From Cognatishimia sp. WU-CL00825 (GTDB taxonomy: Bacteria; Pseudomonadota; Alphaproteobacteria; Rhodobacterales; Rhodobacteraceae): 64,000 nt of DNA. The position numbers were made by a program, and so were the translations under genes. The notes beneath the pieces were generated by a model, which was not told the DNA's origin, searched no databases, and was given only the letters and a program-made list of their open reading frames with translations. Shown one piece after another: positions 25,922 through 38,723 of this stretch (position 1 is the stretch's first letter; each line of letters opens with the position of its first letter). The stretch lies in assembly GCF_040364665.1 (NCBI RefSeq), contig NZ_BAABWX010000001.1, positions 868,001 through 932,000 on the forward strand, written 5' to 3'.

Positions 25922-26106
25922 GGTGCTACTCCTGTTCGTTGGGATCAAATAACGCCAAGACAGATCCCCTGTCGAGGCCGCCAGCGCACAGGCACGATGG
26001 CCGTTTTGCACAGGTCGAGCGGGCTTTGGGCGCTGAAACCGCTTTTCCTCTGGCCTTTTTGCCCTGTCCGCGTTAGGGCGCGCTAGAACAGACATGAGGC
26101 AGGCCA

Positions 26107-27927
26107 ATGGACCTTCGCAATATCGCGATCATCGCGCACGTTGACCACGGAAAAACTACTCTGGTGGACGAGCTTTTGAAACAATCTGGCGCATTCCGTG
26201 CGAACCAGGATGTGGCCGAGCGTGCCATGGACAGCAACGATCTGGAGCGCGAGCGTGGCATCACGATTTTCGCGAAACCAACCAGCGTTGAGTGGAAAGG
26301 CACACGTATTAACATTGTTGATACGCCGGGCCACGCTGACTTTGGTGGCGAAGTTGAACGTATTTTAAGCATGGTTGACGGGGTTGTGCTGTTGGTAGAT
26401 GCGGCTGAAGGGCCGATGCCTCAGACAAAATTTGTGACCTCTAAGGCGTTAGCGTTGGGCCTGCGCCCGATTGTTGTGCTGAACAAAGTGGACAAGCCAG
26501 ACGCTGAATCTGATCGTGCGCTGGATGAGTGTTTTGATCTGTTTGCGTCTTTGGACGCTTCGGAAGATCAGTTGGATTTCCCGCATATGTATGCCTCTGG
26601 CCGCAATGGCTGGGCTGATCACGAGCTGGACGGGCCGCGCAAAGACCTGGACGCCTTGTTCAATCTGATTGTGAACCACGTTCCAGAGCCACGGCAGATC
26701 AAGCAGCAAGGCGATGATTTCCGCATGCTGGCGACGACGCTGGGTTCTGACCCATTTGTCGGTCGTTTGCTGACAGGCCGCGTTGAATCCGGCACGCTAA
26801 AAGTGGGCGCAACCGTGCAGGCGTTGAGCCGTGTCGGCCAAAAGATCGAACAATTCCGCGTCACTCGTATTCAGGCTTTCCGTGGCTTGTCCGAACAGGA
26901 CATCGACGAAGCGCAGGCCGGTGATATTGTGTCGTTGGCGGGCATGACAAAAGCAACGGTTGCGGATACGATTTGCGCCCTGGCCGTTGATGAAGCGCTG
27001 GATGCACAGCCGATCGATCCGCCGACCATCACCGTGACCTTTGGCATCAACGACAGTCCCTTGGCCGGTCGTGATGGTAAAAAGGTGCAGTCGCGGGTGA
27101 TCCGTGACCGCCTGATGAAGGAAGCCGAATCCAACGTTGCGATCAAGATTGCCGATACGCCTGGTGGCGACGCCTTTGAAGTGTCTGGCCGTGGTGAACT
27201 TCAGATGGGTGTTCTGATCGAGAACATGCGTCGTGAGGGCTTTGAGCTGTCGATTTCACGTCCGCAGGTGATTATGCGCGAGATTGATGGTCAGCGCATG
27301 GAACCGATCGAAGAAGTCACGATTGACGTGGATGACGAGTATTCTGGTGCAGTGATCGAAAAAATCACCGGCGCGCGCAAAGGCGATCTGGTTGAGATGC
27401 GCCAAGCGGGTGCGGGCAAAACCCGAATTATCGCGCATGTTCCGGCCCGTGGCCTGATTGGGTATCACGGTGAATTCTTGACCGACACGCGCGGTACTGG
27501 TGTTTTGAACCGCGTGTTCAATTCCTGGGCCCCTTACAAGGGACCTATCGCGGGCCGCCGCGCAGGTGTTTTGATTTCTATGGAAAACGGTGTGTCTGTG
27601 GCCTATGCGCTGTGGAACTTGGAAAGCCGTGGCAAGATGATGATCGGGGCGCAGGAACAGCTGTATACTGGCATGATCATTGGTGAGCACAGTCGTGAGA
27701 ACGATCTGGAAGTGAACCCGCTGAAAGGCAAGAAATTGACCAACGTGCGGGCCTCTGGAACGGACGAAGCGGTGAAGCTGACCACACCAATCACCTTGTC
27801 ATTGGAAGAGGCGATTGCCTATATCAACGACGATGAATTGGTTGAGGTGACGCCAAATTCAATTCGTTTACGCAAGCGCTATCTGGACCCCCATGAACGC
27901 AAGCGCCACGCGCGCACTGCGCCTTAA
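26107..27927 (+). CDS. typA: Translational GTPase TypA/BipA
   Basis: A 606-residue ribosome-associated GTPase involved in subunit assembly and stress adaptation. G1 is AHVDHGKT, G3 DTPGHADFG and G4 NKVDKPDA. Then come domains 2 and 3, and the TypA-specific C-terminus ([20 protein letters not shown]). A GAGG site precedes the ATG. Codon use looks strongly biased towards preferred codons compared with neighbours, as expected for a translation factor. Confidence 0.97.
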   Translation: MDLRNIAIIAHVDHGKTTLVDELLKQSGAFRANQDVAERAMDSNDLERERGITIFAKPTSVEWKGTRINIVDTPGHADFGGEVERILSMVDGVVLLVDAAEGPMPQTKFVTSKALALGLRPIVVLNKVDKPDAESDRALDECFDLFASLDASEDQLDFPHMYASGRNGWADHELDGPRKDLDALFNLIVNHVPEPRQIKQQGDDFRMLATTLGSDPFVGRLLTGRVESGTLKVGATVQALSRVGQKIEQFRVTRIQAFRGLSEQDIDEAQAGDIVSLAGMTKATVADTICALAVDEALDAQPIDPPTITVTFGINDSPLAGRDGKKVQSRVIRDRLMKEAESNVAIKIADTPGGDAFEVSGRGELQMGVLIENMRREGFELSISRPQVIMREIDGQRMEPIEEVTIDVDDEYSGAVIEKITGARKGDLVEMRQAGAGKTRIIAHVPARGLIGYHGEFLTDTRGTGVLNRVFNSWAPYKGPIAGRRAGVLISMENGVSVAYALWNLESRGKMMIGAQEQLYTGMIIGEHSRENDLEVNPLKGKKLTNVRASGTDEAVKLTTPITLSLEEAIAYINDDELVEVTPNSIRLRKRYLDPHERKRHARTAP

Positions 27928-27972
27928 TCACGGGGCTCTGCCCCGAACCCCGGGGTATTTAGATCAAGAACA

Positions 27973-27996
27973 AGGGCGCCTTTGGGCGTCCTTTTT
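27973..27996 (+). terminator. Intrinsic terminator after typA
   Basis: AGGGCGCC (27973-27980), a TTTG loop and GGCGTCCT (27985-27992) with one G-U pair, followed by TTTT. It abuts the stop of the convergent VOC-family gene at 27995. Confidence 0.75.
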
Positions 27997-28378
27997 ATGT
28001 GGGTCGGTCTACGTGCTGATCAAATAGGATGGCGTTTCCATCGGGATCGGTGAGAGTGAAATTGGCAGGCCCGGTGCCGTCGGGATCTGTGGGCTGTGCC
28101 ACGGCCAATCCCTGAGCTTGCAAACGCGATTGCAGCGCCCGAATGTCTTCGAATTCGGATAGTGGCTCGGCGGATTGATCCCAACCTGGATTGAATGTGA
28201 GAATATTGCCGTCAAACATATCCTGAAAAAGACCAATCACCGAGGTGCCATTTTTTAGGATGACAAAGCCATGGTCTGACGTGTCTTGGAATGTTTCAAA
28301 CCCAAGCGCTTTGTAGAATTGCAGGGATTTTTTCAGGTCTTTGACCGACAGGCTTACGGAGAACGCACCAAGTGACAT
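27995..28378 (-). CDS. VOC (glyoxalase/bleomycin-resistance) family protein
   Basis: A 127-residue single-module VOC protein: FSVSLSVKDLKKSLQFYKAL at the start and NFTLTDPDGNAILFDQH at the end. Such proteins bind a metal and a small molecule, but the reaction cannot be told from the sequence. The ATG at 28378 has an AGAGG site; an earlier ATG at 28420 is less likely. Confidence 0.85.
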   Translation of the reverse strand: MSLGAFSVSLSVKDLKKSLQFYKALGFETFQDTSDHGFVILKNGTSVIGLFQDMFDGNILTFNPGWDQSAEPLSEFEDIRALQSRLQAQGLAVAQPTDPDGTGPANFTLTDPDGNAILFDQHVDRPT

Positions 28379-28494
28379 GGGAAACCTCTTTGCGACATAC
28401 AGTGAGGTTTGAGGATGCACCGGAACGGGAAAGTTTTCAAATCAAGCGCGGCATGTCGCAAGGCAAAGCAAGGCGCGGCGTGGGTTTGAATTGC

Positions 28495-28782
28495 TTAGCC
28501 TGCCACGTCGATGATTGTGAGTGCGCGCTTTGAGGCTGCATCGGCAAATGTCAGTGCGTGTTGATAGTCTGGACTGTCATAACAGGCCTGCGCGGATGCG
28601 AGGCTGGGAAACCTGACGATGGTGTGGCGTTGCCAAGCGTGGCCTTCGAGGGTTGCGAACTCGGCCCCACAGGCGACAAATACGCCGCCCATGTTTTCAA
28701 TTGCTGGCACAGCATGCTGGGCGTATTGCGCATAGAGCTCTGGATCAGAGACATCTACGTGACTGATCCAGAGGGCCGGCAT
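28495..28782 (-). CDS. DUF1330 family protein
   Basis: A 95-residue protein of the DUF1330 (dimeric alpha-beta barrel) family, with the typical SDPELYAQYAQHAVPAIENM and VRFPSLASAQACYDSPDYQ segments. Function unknown. Its ATG overlaps the alaS stop by one base (TAATG), so it is probably translated from the alaS transcript. Confidence 0.9.
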   Translation of the reverse strand: MPALWISHVDVSDPELYAQYAQHAVPAIENMGGVFVACGAEFATLEGHAWQRHTIVRFPSLASAQACYDSPDYQHALTFADAASKRALTIIDVAG

Positions 28783-31433
28783 TATGCTTCCAGAACTTTG
28801 ACGGCTGCAGCAATGGCCGCCTCGGCGTTTTCTGTGGACTTGGCACCGCCCTGGGCCATGTCAGGACGGCCTCCGCCGCCTTTGCCACCCAGTTCGACCA
28901 CCGCAGCGCGCACCAGATCTGGGGCTTTGACACGGCCGGTCAGATCCTTGGTCACACCGGCCGCAACCGCCGCTTTGCCATCAGCATCTGCGATCAGTAA
29001 AACCGCACCGCTTTGGATGCGGGCTTTGTGTTCGTCAATCAGCGCCGGTAGATCGCGGCCAGACACGCCGGACAGCACTTGAGCTATGAACTTTATGCCA
29101 TTGATTTCGCGGGCTTCCGCGCCGCCTGCTTGGTCTGCGCCACCAGACATAGCAAGGTCACGGCGCAGCTGGGCGACTTCGTTTTGCAAGGCTTTTCGCT
29201 CGTCCAACAGGCCTTTGACGCGGTCAACCACATCTGCGGGTTGGGCTTTGAGCAAGGACAGAACCCCATTCAGCCGCGCGGCCTCGGCGGCGTTATGCGC
29301 GTTGGCAGCTGCACCTGTCAGCGCCTCGATGCGCCGCACCCCCGACGAGGACGCGCTGTCACCCAACAGTACAAAGGCACCGATGTCTCCGGTTTGTTTG
29401 ACATGGGTACCACCGCAGAGTTCGAGCGAATAAGTGTCGCCGTCCAACCCTTTGCCGGTGTCGGCACGGCCCATGGACACCACCCGCACTTCGTCACCGT
29501 ATTTTTCACCAAACAACGCCTGTGCGCCAATGGCGCGGGCATCGTCTGGGGTCATGATCCGGGTTTCAACCGCGGTGTTTTGCCGGATGTAGGTGTTGAC
29601 CTCGTTTGACACCTGGGTCAATTCGGCTTCGCTTAGACCTTTGGCATGGCTAAAATCAAAGCGCAGGCGATCTTCGGCATTCAGTGAGCCGCGCTGTGCA
29701 ACATGGTCTCCAAGCGCATTGCGCAAGGCTTCGTGCAGCAAGTGGGTTGCCGAGTGATTGGCGCGGATCGCGGAACGGCGTGTGTTGGAGACGGTGAGCT
29801 GTGCGCCCTGGCCTTTTGAGATTTCACCTTTGGTGACCTCGGCCATATGAATGAAAACGCCGGCCGCTTTTTTTGTGTCGATGATTTTGGCGATGCCGGT
29901 TTCGGTTTTGATCACGCCGGTATCGCCGACTTGCCCGCCAGATTCAGCGTAAAACGGGGTTTGGTTCAGGATGATCTGTACCTGGCCCGTTGCTTTATCG
30001 GTTTGTGCGCCCCCTGCGACCAAGGCCACGATTTGGCCTTCGGCAACTTCGGTGTCATATCCAAGAAAGTCGGTTGTGCCCTGCTTGTCGGCGATGTCAA
30101 ACCAGATGGTGCTGTCGGCGGCTTCGCCGGAGCCAGACCAGGCAGCGCGCGCCTTGGCCTTTTGTTCGGCCATTGCCGTGTCAAAGCCATCTGTATCAAC
30201 CTCGCGGCCTTTTTCGCGCAGCGCATCTTGGGTTAGATCCAGCGGAAAGCCATAGGTGTCATAGAGTTTGAAAGCCGCAGCACCGGGCAAAGGCGCGTTT
30301 TCAGCCAGGCCGCCAAGTTCGTCGTCCAGCAATTTTAGGCCACGATCCAAGGTTTGTTTAAAACGGGTTTCTTCGAGCTTGAGGGTTTCCTGGATCAGGC
30401 TTTGGGCCTGACCAAGTTCGGGATAAGCCGCGCCCATTTTGCTGACAAGCGCAGGCACCAACTGATGCATGACCGGATCTTTGGCCCCCAACAGATGCGC
30501 ATGGCGCATGGCGCGGCGCATGATGCGGCGCAGCACATAGCCGCGGCCGTCATTGGCAGGCATCACGCCATCCGCAATCAGGAATGATGTCGAGCGTAAA
30601 TGGTCGGCGATCACCCGGTGATGCACATTCTGATCCCCATATGGGTCCACAGAAGTGGCATGGGCCGAAGCCTCGATCAGCGATTTCATCAGGTCGGTGT
30701 CATAGTTGTCGTGGCTGCCTTGCAGCAGCGCGCCGATGCGTTCCAGCCCCATGCCGGTGTCGATCGACTGCATGTCCAAGGCTTTCATCGAGCCGTCTTC
30801 GAACTGCTCATTTTGCATGAAGACCACGTTCCAGATCTCGATAAAACGGTCGCCATCTTCTTCTGGTGATCCCGGAGGGCCGCCCCAAATATGGTCGCCG
30901 TGATCATAGAATATTTCGGTACAGGGACCACAGGGGCCGGTTGGTCCCATTTGCCAGAAGTTATCTGAGGTCGCGATGCGAATAATGTGTTCTTCGGGAA
31001 CGCCGATTTTTTTCCAGATGTTAAAGGCTTCGTCATCGGTGTGATAGACGGTGACATAAAGCCGTTCTTTTGGAATGCCGAATTCCTTGGTGATCAATTC
31101 CCAAGCAAATGGAATGGCTTGTTCTTTAAAGTAGTCGCCAAAGCTGAAGTTCCCGAGCATTTCGAAAAATGTGTGATGGCGCGCGGTGTAGCCCACATTG
31201 TCTAGATCGTTGTGTTTGCCGCCAGCGCGCACGCATTTTTGCGACGATGTTGCGCGATTATAGTCGCGGGTCTCAACGCCGGTAAAAGCATTTTTGAACT
31301 GCACCATGCCGGAATTTGTGAACATCAACGTCGGATCGTTGCGCGGCACAAGGGGGCTAGAGGGCACAATCTGGTGGCCCTGTTTTTCAAAGTAGTTCAG
31401 GAAGGTCGACCGGATGTCGTTTAAGCTTGGCAT
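28782..31433 (-). CDS. alaS: Alanyl-tRNA synthetase
   Basis: An 883-residue AlaRS charging tRNA-Ala. It has an N-terminal class II aminoacylation core ([29 protein letters not shown]), an editing domain ([13 protein letters not shown] and [14 protein letters not shown], with zinc-type His/Cys) and a C-terminal Gly-rich C-Ala domain ([17 protein letters not shown]). ATG 31433 ([11 protein letters not shown]) is the family start. No T-box was seen upstream, as expected for alphaproteobacteria. It lies downstream of recA, separated by a strong hairpin. Confidence 0.97.
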   Translation of the reverse strand: MPSLNDIRSTFLNYFEKQGHQIVPSSPLVPRNDPTLMFTNSGMVQFKNAFTGVETRDYNRATSSQKCVRAGGKHNDLDNVGYTARHHTFFEMLGNFSFGDYFKEQAIPFAWELITKEFGIPKERLYVTVYHTDDEAFNIWKKIGVPEEHIIRIATSDNFWQMGPTGPCGPCTEIFYDHGDHIWGGPPGSPEEDGDRFIEIWNVVFMQNEQFEDGSMKALDMQSIDTGMGLERIGALLQGSHDNYDTDLMKSLIEASAHATSVDPYGDQNVHHRVIADHLRSTSFLIADGVMPANDGRGYVLRRIMRRAMRHAHLLGAKDPVMHQLVPALVSKMGAAYPELGQAQSLIQETLKLEETRFKQTLDRGLKLLDDELGGLAENAPLPGAAAFKLYDTYGFPLDLTQDALREKGREVDTDGFDTAMAEQKAKARAAWSGSGEAADSTIWFDIADKQGTTDFLGYDTEVAEGQIVALVAGGAQTDKATGQVQIILNQTPFYAESGGQVGDTGVIKTETGIAKIIDTKKAAGVFIHMAEVTKGEISKGQGAQLTVSNTRRSAIRANHSATHLLHEALRNALGDHVAQRGSLNAEDRLRFDFSHAKGLSEAELTQVSNEVNTYIRQNTAVETRIMTPDDARAIGAQALFGEKYGDEVRVVSMGRADTGKGLDGDTYSLELCGGTHVKQTGDIGAFVLLGDSASSSGVRRIEALTGAAANAHNAAEAARLNGVLSLLKAQPADVVDRVKGLLDERKALQNEVAQLRRDLAMSGGADQAGGAEAREINGIKFIAQVLSGVSGRDLPALIDEHKARIQSGAVLLIADADGKAAVAAGVTKDLTGRVKAPDLVRAAVVELGGKGGGGRPDMAQGGAKSTENAEAAIAAAVKVLEA

Positions 31434-31521
31434 ACAACGGGCTTTCTGGCGGAATTTACGTTCCAAATCGGTTTAGCCCTGTCATGCAGAGGTGTCCACA
31501 GTTGCTGTGTGTCAGACATCA

Positions 31522-31552
31522 CAAAGGCCGCGTTTTGTGAACGCGGCCTTTG
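31522..31552 (-). terminator. 13-bp perfect stem-loop between recA and alaS
   Basis: CAAAGGCCGCGTT (31522-31534) and AACGCGGCCTTTG (31540-31552) flank a five-base loop. No long U-run follows, only the TTTG of the stem, so termination may be partial. Confidence 0.7.
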
Positions 31553-31576
31553 GTAATTGATGCTGTTTATGTGGCG

Positions 31577-32656
31577 TTACGAGTTTTCGACCAAGGCGTC
31601 GCTGTCGTCTTCGCCCTTGGGCATTTCAAATTCAAGCCCGTGTGAGGCGCGAATTTTATCTTCGATTTCCAACGCAATGCGGGTGTTTTCGCGCAAATAG
31701 GTTTTGGCGTTTTCGCGCCCCTGCCCGATGCGTTCGTCGCCATAACTAAACCAGCTGCCGGATTTGGCCACAATGCCGCCTTTGACCCCCAGATCCAGCA
31801 ATTCGCCCATTTTGGAAATGCCTTCGCCGTACATGATATCAAACTCAACCTGTTTGAACGGGGGCGCGACTTTGTTTTTCACCACTTTGACACGGGTGGC
31901 ATTGCCAACCACTTCGTCACGATCTTTCAACGCGCCAATGCGGCGGATATCGAGCCGCACAGAACTGTAAAACTTCAGCGCGTTACCCCCGGTTGTGGTT
32001 TCTGGCGAACCAAACATAACACCGATTTTCATCCGGATTTGGTTGATAAAGATCACCATGCAATTTGAACGGCTGATCGAGCCGGTCAATTTGCGCATCG
32101 CCTGGCTCATCAAGCGGGCTTGTACACCCACAGAACTGTCGCCCATATCGCCTTCGAGTTCGGATTTTGGCGTTAGGGCCGCAACCGAATCAACCACAAC
32201 CATATTGACCGCACCAGAGCGCACCAATGTATCGACGATTTCCAGCGCCTGTTCACCGGTGTCAGGCTGTGAAATCAGCAGTTCGTCCAGATCAACGCCC
32301 AGCTTTTTGGCGTATTGCGGATCCAGCGCATGTTCAGCATCCACAAAGGCGCATACGCCGCCTTTTTTCTGCTCTTCTGCGACACAGTGCAGGGTCAGAG
32401 TGGTTTTACCAGAGCTTTCAGGTCCATAAATTTCAATAATGCGGCCCTTGGGCAGGCCGCCGATGCCGAGGGCAATATCCAGGCCAAGCGAACCTGTTGA
32501 GGTTGCCTCGATTTGCTGAATGGCGTTGCCGTCGCCAAGTTTCATAATAGAGCCTTTGCCGAACTGACGCTCGATCTGGGCCAAAGCGCTATCAAGCGCC
32601 TTTTGTTTGTTCGCGGAAGCTTTACTGCTCATAGTCAAAAGATCTGCCGTTGCCAT
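31577..32656 (-). CDS. recA: Recombinase RecA
   Basis: A 359-residue RecA: strand exchange and LexA co-protease. Walker A is [29 protein letters not shown] and [20 protein letters not shown] are the conserved Walker B and L2-side segments. Start at ATG 32656 with AAGGAAG upstream; a second ATG at 32632 ([10 protein letters not shown]) is also possible. A GTTC-N7-GTTC box 52 bp upstream points to SOS control. Confidence 0.98.
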   Translation of the reverse strand: MATADLLTMSSKASANKQKALDSALAQIERQFGKGSIMKLGDGNAIQQIEATSTGSLGLDIALGIGGLPKGRIIEIYGPESSGKTTLTLHCVAEEQKKGGVCAFVDAEHALDPQYAKKLGVDLDELLISQPDTGEQALEIVDTLVRSGAVNMVVVDSVAALTPKSELEGDMGDSSVGVQARLMSQAMRKLTGSISRSNCMVIFINQIRMKIGVMFGSPETTTGGNALKFYSSVRLDIRRIGALKDRDEVVGNATRVKVVKNKVAPPFKQVEFDIMYGEGISKMGELLDLGVKGGIVAKSGSWFSYGDERIGQGRENAKTYLRENTRIALEIEDKIRASHGLEFEMPKGEDDSDALVENS

Positions 32657-32707
32657 TGATTGACTTCCTTATTCCACAGCCGCCCCCGGGCAGCAATGAT
32701 TGCCTTT

Positions 32708-32722
32708 GTTCACTTCTTGTTC
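32708..32722 (-). promoter_or_regulatory. LexA (SOS) box upstream of recA
   Basis: GTTC (32708-32711), seven bases, GTTC (32719-32722): the direct-repeat operator of alphaproteobacterial LexA, read as GAAC-N7-GAAC on the recA strand. A one-mismatch second site, GATC-N7-GAAC, lies at 32735-32749 on the plus strand. Confidence 0.85.
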
Positions 32723-32850
32723 TCACCCTTATGAGATCAAAACGAGAACATTTCAATAAATTTCTTTCTATTTCTACTTTTGACCAAAGAGATTAATGAG
32801 TAGTTTACAGGTGGAAACTATTGAAAAGTAACGCGGATTGGGGCCCATAC

Positions 32851-33447
32851 ATGCTGGTTTTTTGGAAAGAAAGACTTGTGATTCTAGCTGTTCCCAAGAC
32901 CGGAACAACGGCTTTGGCCGAGGTCCTGGGCCCCAAAGCAGATATTTTAGTGAATGATCCACCGGAACTGAAGCATGCGCCGCTGTATCGTTATAACAGG
33001 TTTTTTCGCCCGATGTTTGAAAAGGCCTGCAAGACCGATGATATGGAAACCATGGCGATCATGCGTGAACCGGTGTCTTGGCTGGGCAGCTGGTATCGGT
33101 ATCGCCGGCGGGATTTCACTCGCGGCAAGCCCACGTCCACCCACGAGATCAGTTTTGATGAATTTGTGCTTGAATATTGCAAAGGCGACAGGCGGGCCTT
33201 TGCCAATGTCGGCAGTCAGGCCAAGTTTCTTGAGCCTAGACCAAATGGCACAAAGGTTTCGCATCTATTCCGCTATGAAGACCAATCCGCGATCTTGGCC
33301 TTTCTGCAGTCCCGCTTACAGATCGAAGTGACGCTGCCAGAACGCAATGTGTCCCCCAAAATGCCCCTCGAGCTGAGCCCTGAAGTAGAGGCGAAATTTC
33401 GGCAGCGCCGCGCCGAAGAATTTGCGCTTTATGACAGCTTAGGCTGA
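32851..33447 (+). CDS. Sulfotransferase-like P-loop protein
   Basis: A 198-residue protein with a sulfotransferase-type 5'-phosphosulfate loop (AVPKTGTTAL, about residues 15-24) and a 3'-phosphate segment (IMREPVSWLGSWYRYRRR). Homologues in the Roseobacter group are, as I recall, often labelled gamma-glutamyl kinase, which the motifs do not support. ATG 32851 (MLVFWKERLV) is preferred over a TTG at 32821. Its 3' end overlaps the convergent cckA end by 9 bp. Acceptor substrate unknown. Confidence 0.8.
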   Translation: MLVFWKERLVILAVPKTGTTALAEVLGPKADILVNDPPELKHAPLYRYNRFFRPMFEKACKTDDMETMAIMREPVSWLGSWYRYRRRDFTRGKPTSTHEISFDEFVLEYCKGDRRAFANVGSQAKFLEPRPNGTKVSHLFRYEDQSAILAFLQSRLQIEVTLPERNVSPKMPLELSPEVEAKFRQRRAEEFALYDSLG

Positions 33448-35730
33448 ATGGCTGATCTGTTGCTGGGCGACTTGTGTCAATTCGGCCAGTGAAAACGGTT
33501 TTGGCAGAAAAACCGAATTTTCAAAGTGCCATTCTTGACCTGAAAACGTTTCTTCGGCATAGCCCGACATAAAGACCACGCGCACGTTTGGACGATCTTG
33601 GCGCGCTTCATTGACCCATGTTGGTCCATCTTTGCCCGGCATGACCACGTCGGTGACAAAAAGGTCAAAATGCAGCGAGTCGTCCTGAACGTAATTCAAC
33701 GCCTCTTCAGCATTTGCAGCCTCAAGCACGGTAAAGCCCTTTAAGCGCAATGCGCGCGATGCAAAGGCGCGCACAGGGTCCTCATCTTCGACCAGCAAAA
33801 TCACCCCATCTGCTGGACCTTCGGGCAACGCCGCTGGTTCTGCGGTAGTATTGTCAGAGCTTAGGGCGACTTCGGAGGTTGGGAACAGCAGATTAAAAGT
33901 CGTGCCCTCCTCCAACAGACTGTCTACGAAAATAAAGCCCCCAGATTGCTTTACAATGCCATAAGCGGTGGAGAGGCCAAGCCCGGTGCCCTCTCCGGTG
34001 CGCTTGGTGGTGAAAAAGGGTTCAAAGACCTTTTGGCGATTGGTTTCGGAAATACCGCTGCCCTGATCTGACACCCGGATACTGACATAGTCGCCAGGCG
34101 GGACCACTGCTCTGTCCCATTTTTGCGGTGCAGCAAAAGACAGGTTTTCCGTGATCACTTCTATTTCGCCGCCCTGGGGCATGGCGTCACGTGCGTTGAC
34201 CACAAGGTTCATAATCACCTGTTCAAACTGCTGCCGGTCAACATTGATGGGGTTCACATCCGGGTCGTGCTGCACCCGCAGGGTGATTTTTTCGCCAACC
34301 AACCGGTTCAATAAATGCATCAAATCAGACAGTGATTCGATGAGATCCAGGGTCACAGGTTGCAAAGTTTGCTTGCGAGAATAGGCCAAAAGCTGCCCCA
34401 CCAGGCCAGCTGCGCGATTGGCGTTTTGATAGATCTGGGTCAGGTCGGCGAAATCTGCATCCCCTTCTTCGTGACGCAACAACAACAGGTCACAATGCCC
34501 GGAAATCGCCGTCAGTAAGTTGTTGAAATCATGCGCCACCCCGCCGGCAAGTTGGCCGATGGCCTGCATTTTTTGGCTTTGCACAAACTGCGCCTCAAGT
34601 GTCTTAAGTTCGGTGGCATCATTGAGCACCGCAAACAGCGCAATTGTGCCGTCTTCGACAATGCGGCCAAGGGTGACCTGAACAAACACTTCTTTATCGT
34701 CGCGACGCAGGCGCAGAAATTCGTTTAGATTTTGCGCGCGATCCTCTGCAGCCTCTGATAACCACGCGTTGAGCGGCCGGCCCAACCCCTCCATCACATC
34801 CGCAATATGAGAGGCCTTGGACAGGCTGTCGCCCAACAAATGGCGGGCGGCCTTATTGGTAAGAAGAACTTTGCCAGTGCGGGTGGTTTTCAGAACGGCA
34901 ACAGGCATTTCCTCAAATGACATGCCCGATTTCAATTGTTCTTTGCCCTGCGTCGGGATCAAAAACAGCTCTTTTCTGTCACCGCTTAGCTCTTTTTCCA
35001 AAACAAAACATCGACTTAAGCCATTGGCTGTGCTGATGATATTGACGTCGCTTGCATTGGGATCTTGGTGGTCAAAAATGTCTGAAAGTTTGGTTTTTCT
35101 TTCGCCCAGCAAATCACGCGCGGCCCCGTTCATAAACAATACGGTGCCACCCCGCCCTGTGGTCAGCATCGGCAAAATGGGTCCTGCAGTGTGGTTATCG
35201 TGACTGCGCGTTTGGTCGTTAACGGTCCAGACACATAGGTCTTTTTGAATCACAGCCACATGTAATTTTGTTTTCCCAACCCGGGTTGTGAGCGTTTCCG
35301 TTGCGGTGTCTTCAAATTGGGCGGCCCCCGTAAGCCGCTCTACAATATCGCGACTGTTGACCACGCGTTGGTTCACAACCTCGGTGATGGTGTCGCCCAA
35401 AAGATGGGCGCTTTCGGCTGCCTGGTTGCGAAAGATAATATTAGTATCAGTGCCAACAATGAATTTTGGCACCGGATCATGGGCGATAACGGCCCCAAAG
35501 GACTGTGCAACGGACAATTTGGAGCGGTGCAAAAGAAGGGTTCGGAAGGCAAAAAACAACGCCCCAACCATCAACCCGCCAGCCAATAAAAACAAAATGT
35601 AGCGTGCATTCTGACTTTGTAAAAAGGCCCCAGCAAAGGCAAAACTGATGGACAACACCAGCGCATTGCGCACGCCATGTGACGCTGAAGCGTCACCGCG
35701 GATCTCTGAGTTCAATTGATCAACTGCCAA
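33439..35730 (-). CDS. cckA: Hybrid sensor histidine kinase CckA
   Basis: A 763-residue membrane-bound hybrid kinase. Two hydrophobic segments lie within the first 65 residues, followed by PAS-like domains, a HisKA H-box ([14 protein letters not shown], His near residue 401), an HATPase domain ([27 protein letters not shown]) and a C-terminal receiver domain ([14 protein letters not shown]). CckA sends phosphate through ChpT to CtrA, controlling cell cycle, motility and gene-transfer-agent genes in Rhodobacteraceae. The exact AHDFNN box and layout favour CckA over other hybrid kinases. Confidence 0.92.
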   Translation of the reverse strand: MAVDQLNSEIRGDASASHGVRNALVLSISFAFAGAFLQSQNARYILFLLAGGLMVGALFFAFRTLLLHRSKLSVAQSFGAVIAHDPVPKFIVGTDTNIIFRNQAAESAHLLGDTITEVVNQRVVNSRDIVERLTGAAQFEDTATETLTTRVGKTKLHVAVIQKDLCVWTVNDQTRSHDNHTAGPILPMLTTGRGGTVLFMNGAARDLLGERKTKLSDIFDHQDPNASDVNIISTANGLSRCFVLEKELSGDRKELFLIPTQGKEQLKSGMSFEEMPVAVLKTTRTGKVLLTNKAARHLLGDSLSKASHIADVMEGLGRPLNAWLSEAAEDRAQNLNEFLRLRRDDKEVFVQVTLGRIVEDGTIALFAVLNDATELKTLEAQFVQSQKMQAIGQLAGGVAHDFNNLLTAISGHCDLLLLRHEEGDADFADLTQIYQNANRAAGLVGQLLAYSRKQTLQPVTLDLIESLSDLMHLLNRLVGEKITLRVQHDPDVNPINVDRQQFEQVIMNLVVNARDAMPQGGEIEVITENLSFAAPQKWDRAVVPPGDYVSIRVSDQGSGISETNRQKVFEPFFTTKRTGEGTGLGLSTAYGIVKQSGGFIFVDSLLEEGTTFNLLFPTSEVALSSDNTTAEPAALPEGPADGVILLVEDEDPVRAFASRALRLKGFTVLEAANAEEALNYVQDDSLHFDLFVTDVVMPGKDGPTWVNEARQDRPNVRVVFMSGYAEETFSGQEWHFENSVFLPKPFSLAELTQVAQQQISHSA

Positions 35731-35848
35731 AACGCCAACCCTTTCTGGCGTGGTTTCTTTCTAAAATCTGAATGCAAAAAATGAATTATTCCTAAACGAG
35801 TAAATTCTCGTATAGGTTGAAATGCAACAAATTTTTAGAAAAAAGACT

Positions 35849-38505
<2,657 letters not shown>

Positions 38506-38723
38506 TCAAATGGGAAAGGGCAAATACACGCTTTGGTGCCTGTAAAGTGCCTGTTTGGCGTGTGCGTCAGCCATTCTGACCAAAGCGAGAGCGACAGAGG
38601 GCGCGATTTGACCGGATTTGGTCGAAAAATCGCAGGCTTTCGCTTTTCCTTTTTGTCAAAATCCTGTTGTCTGCACCCAAGACGCGCGACAGTGAACCAA
38701 ATCATACCAAGGACCCAACAGCC

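Noticed and set aside
28379..28494. Possible terminator after the DUF1330 gene
   Set aside because: Repeated GCGCGGC-like words are present but do not form a convincing stem with a T-run.
31434..31576. T-box or other riboswitch before alaS
   Set aside because: No T-box sequence or specifier stem is visible; the one stem-loop there is the recA-alaS hairpin.
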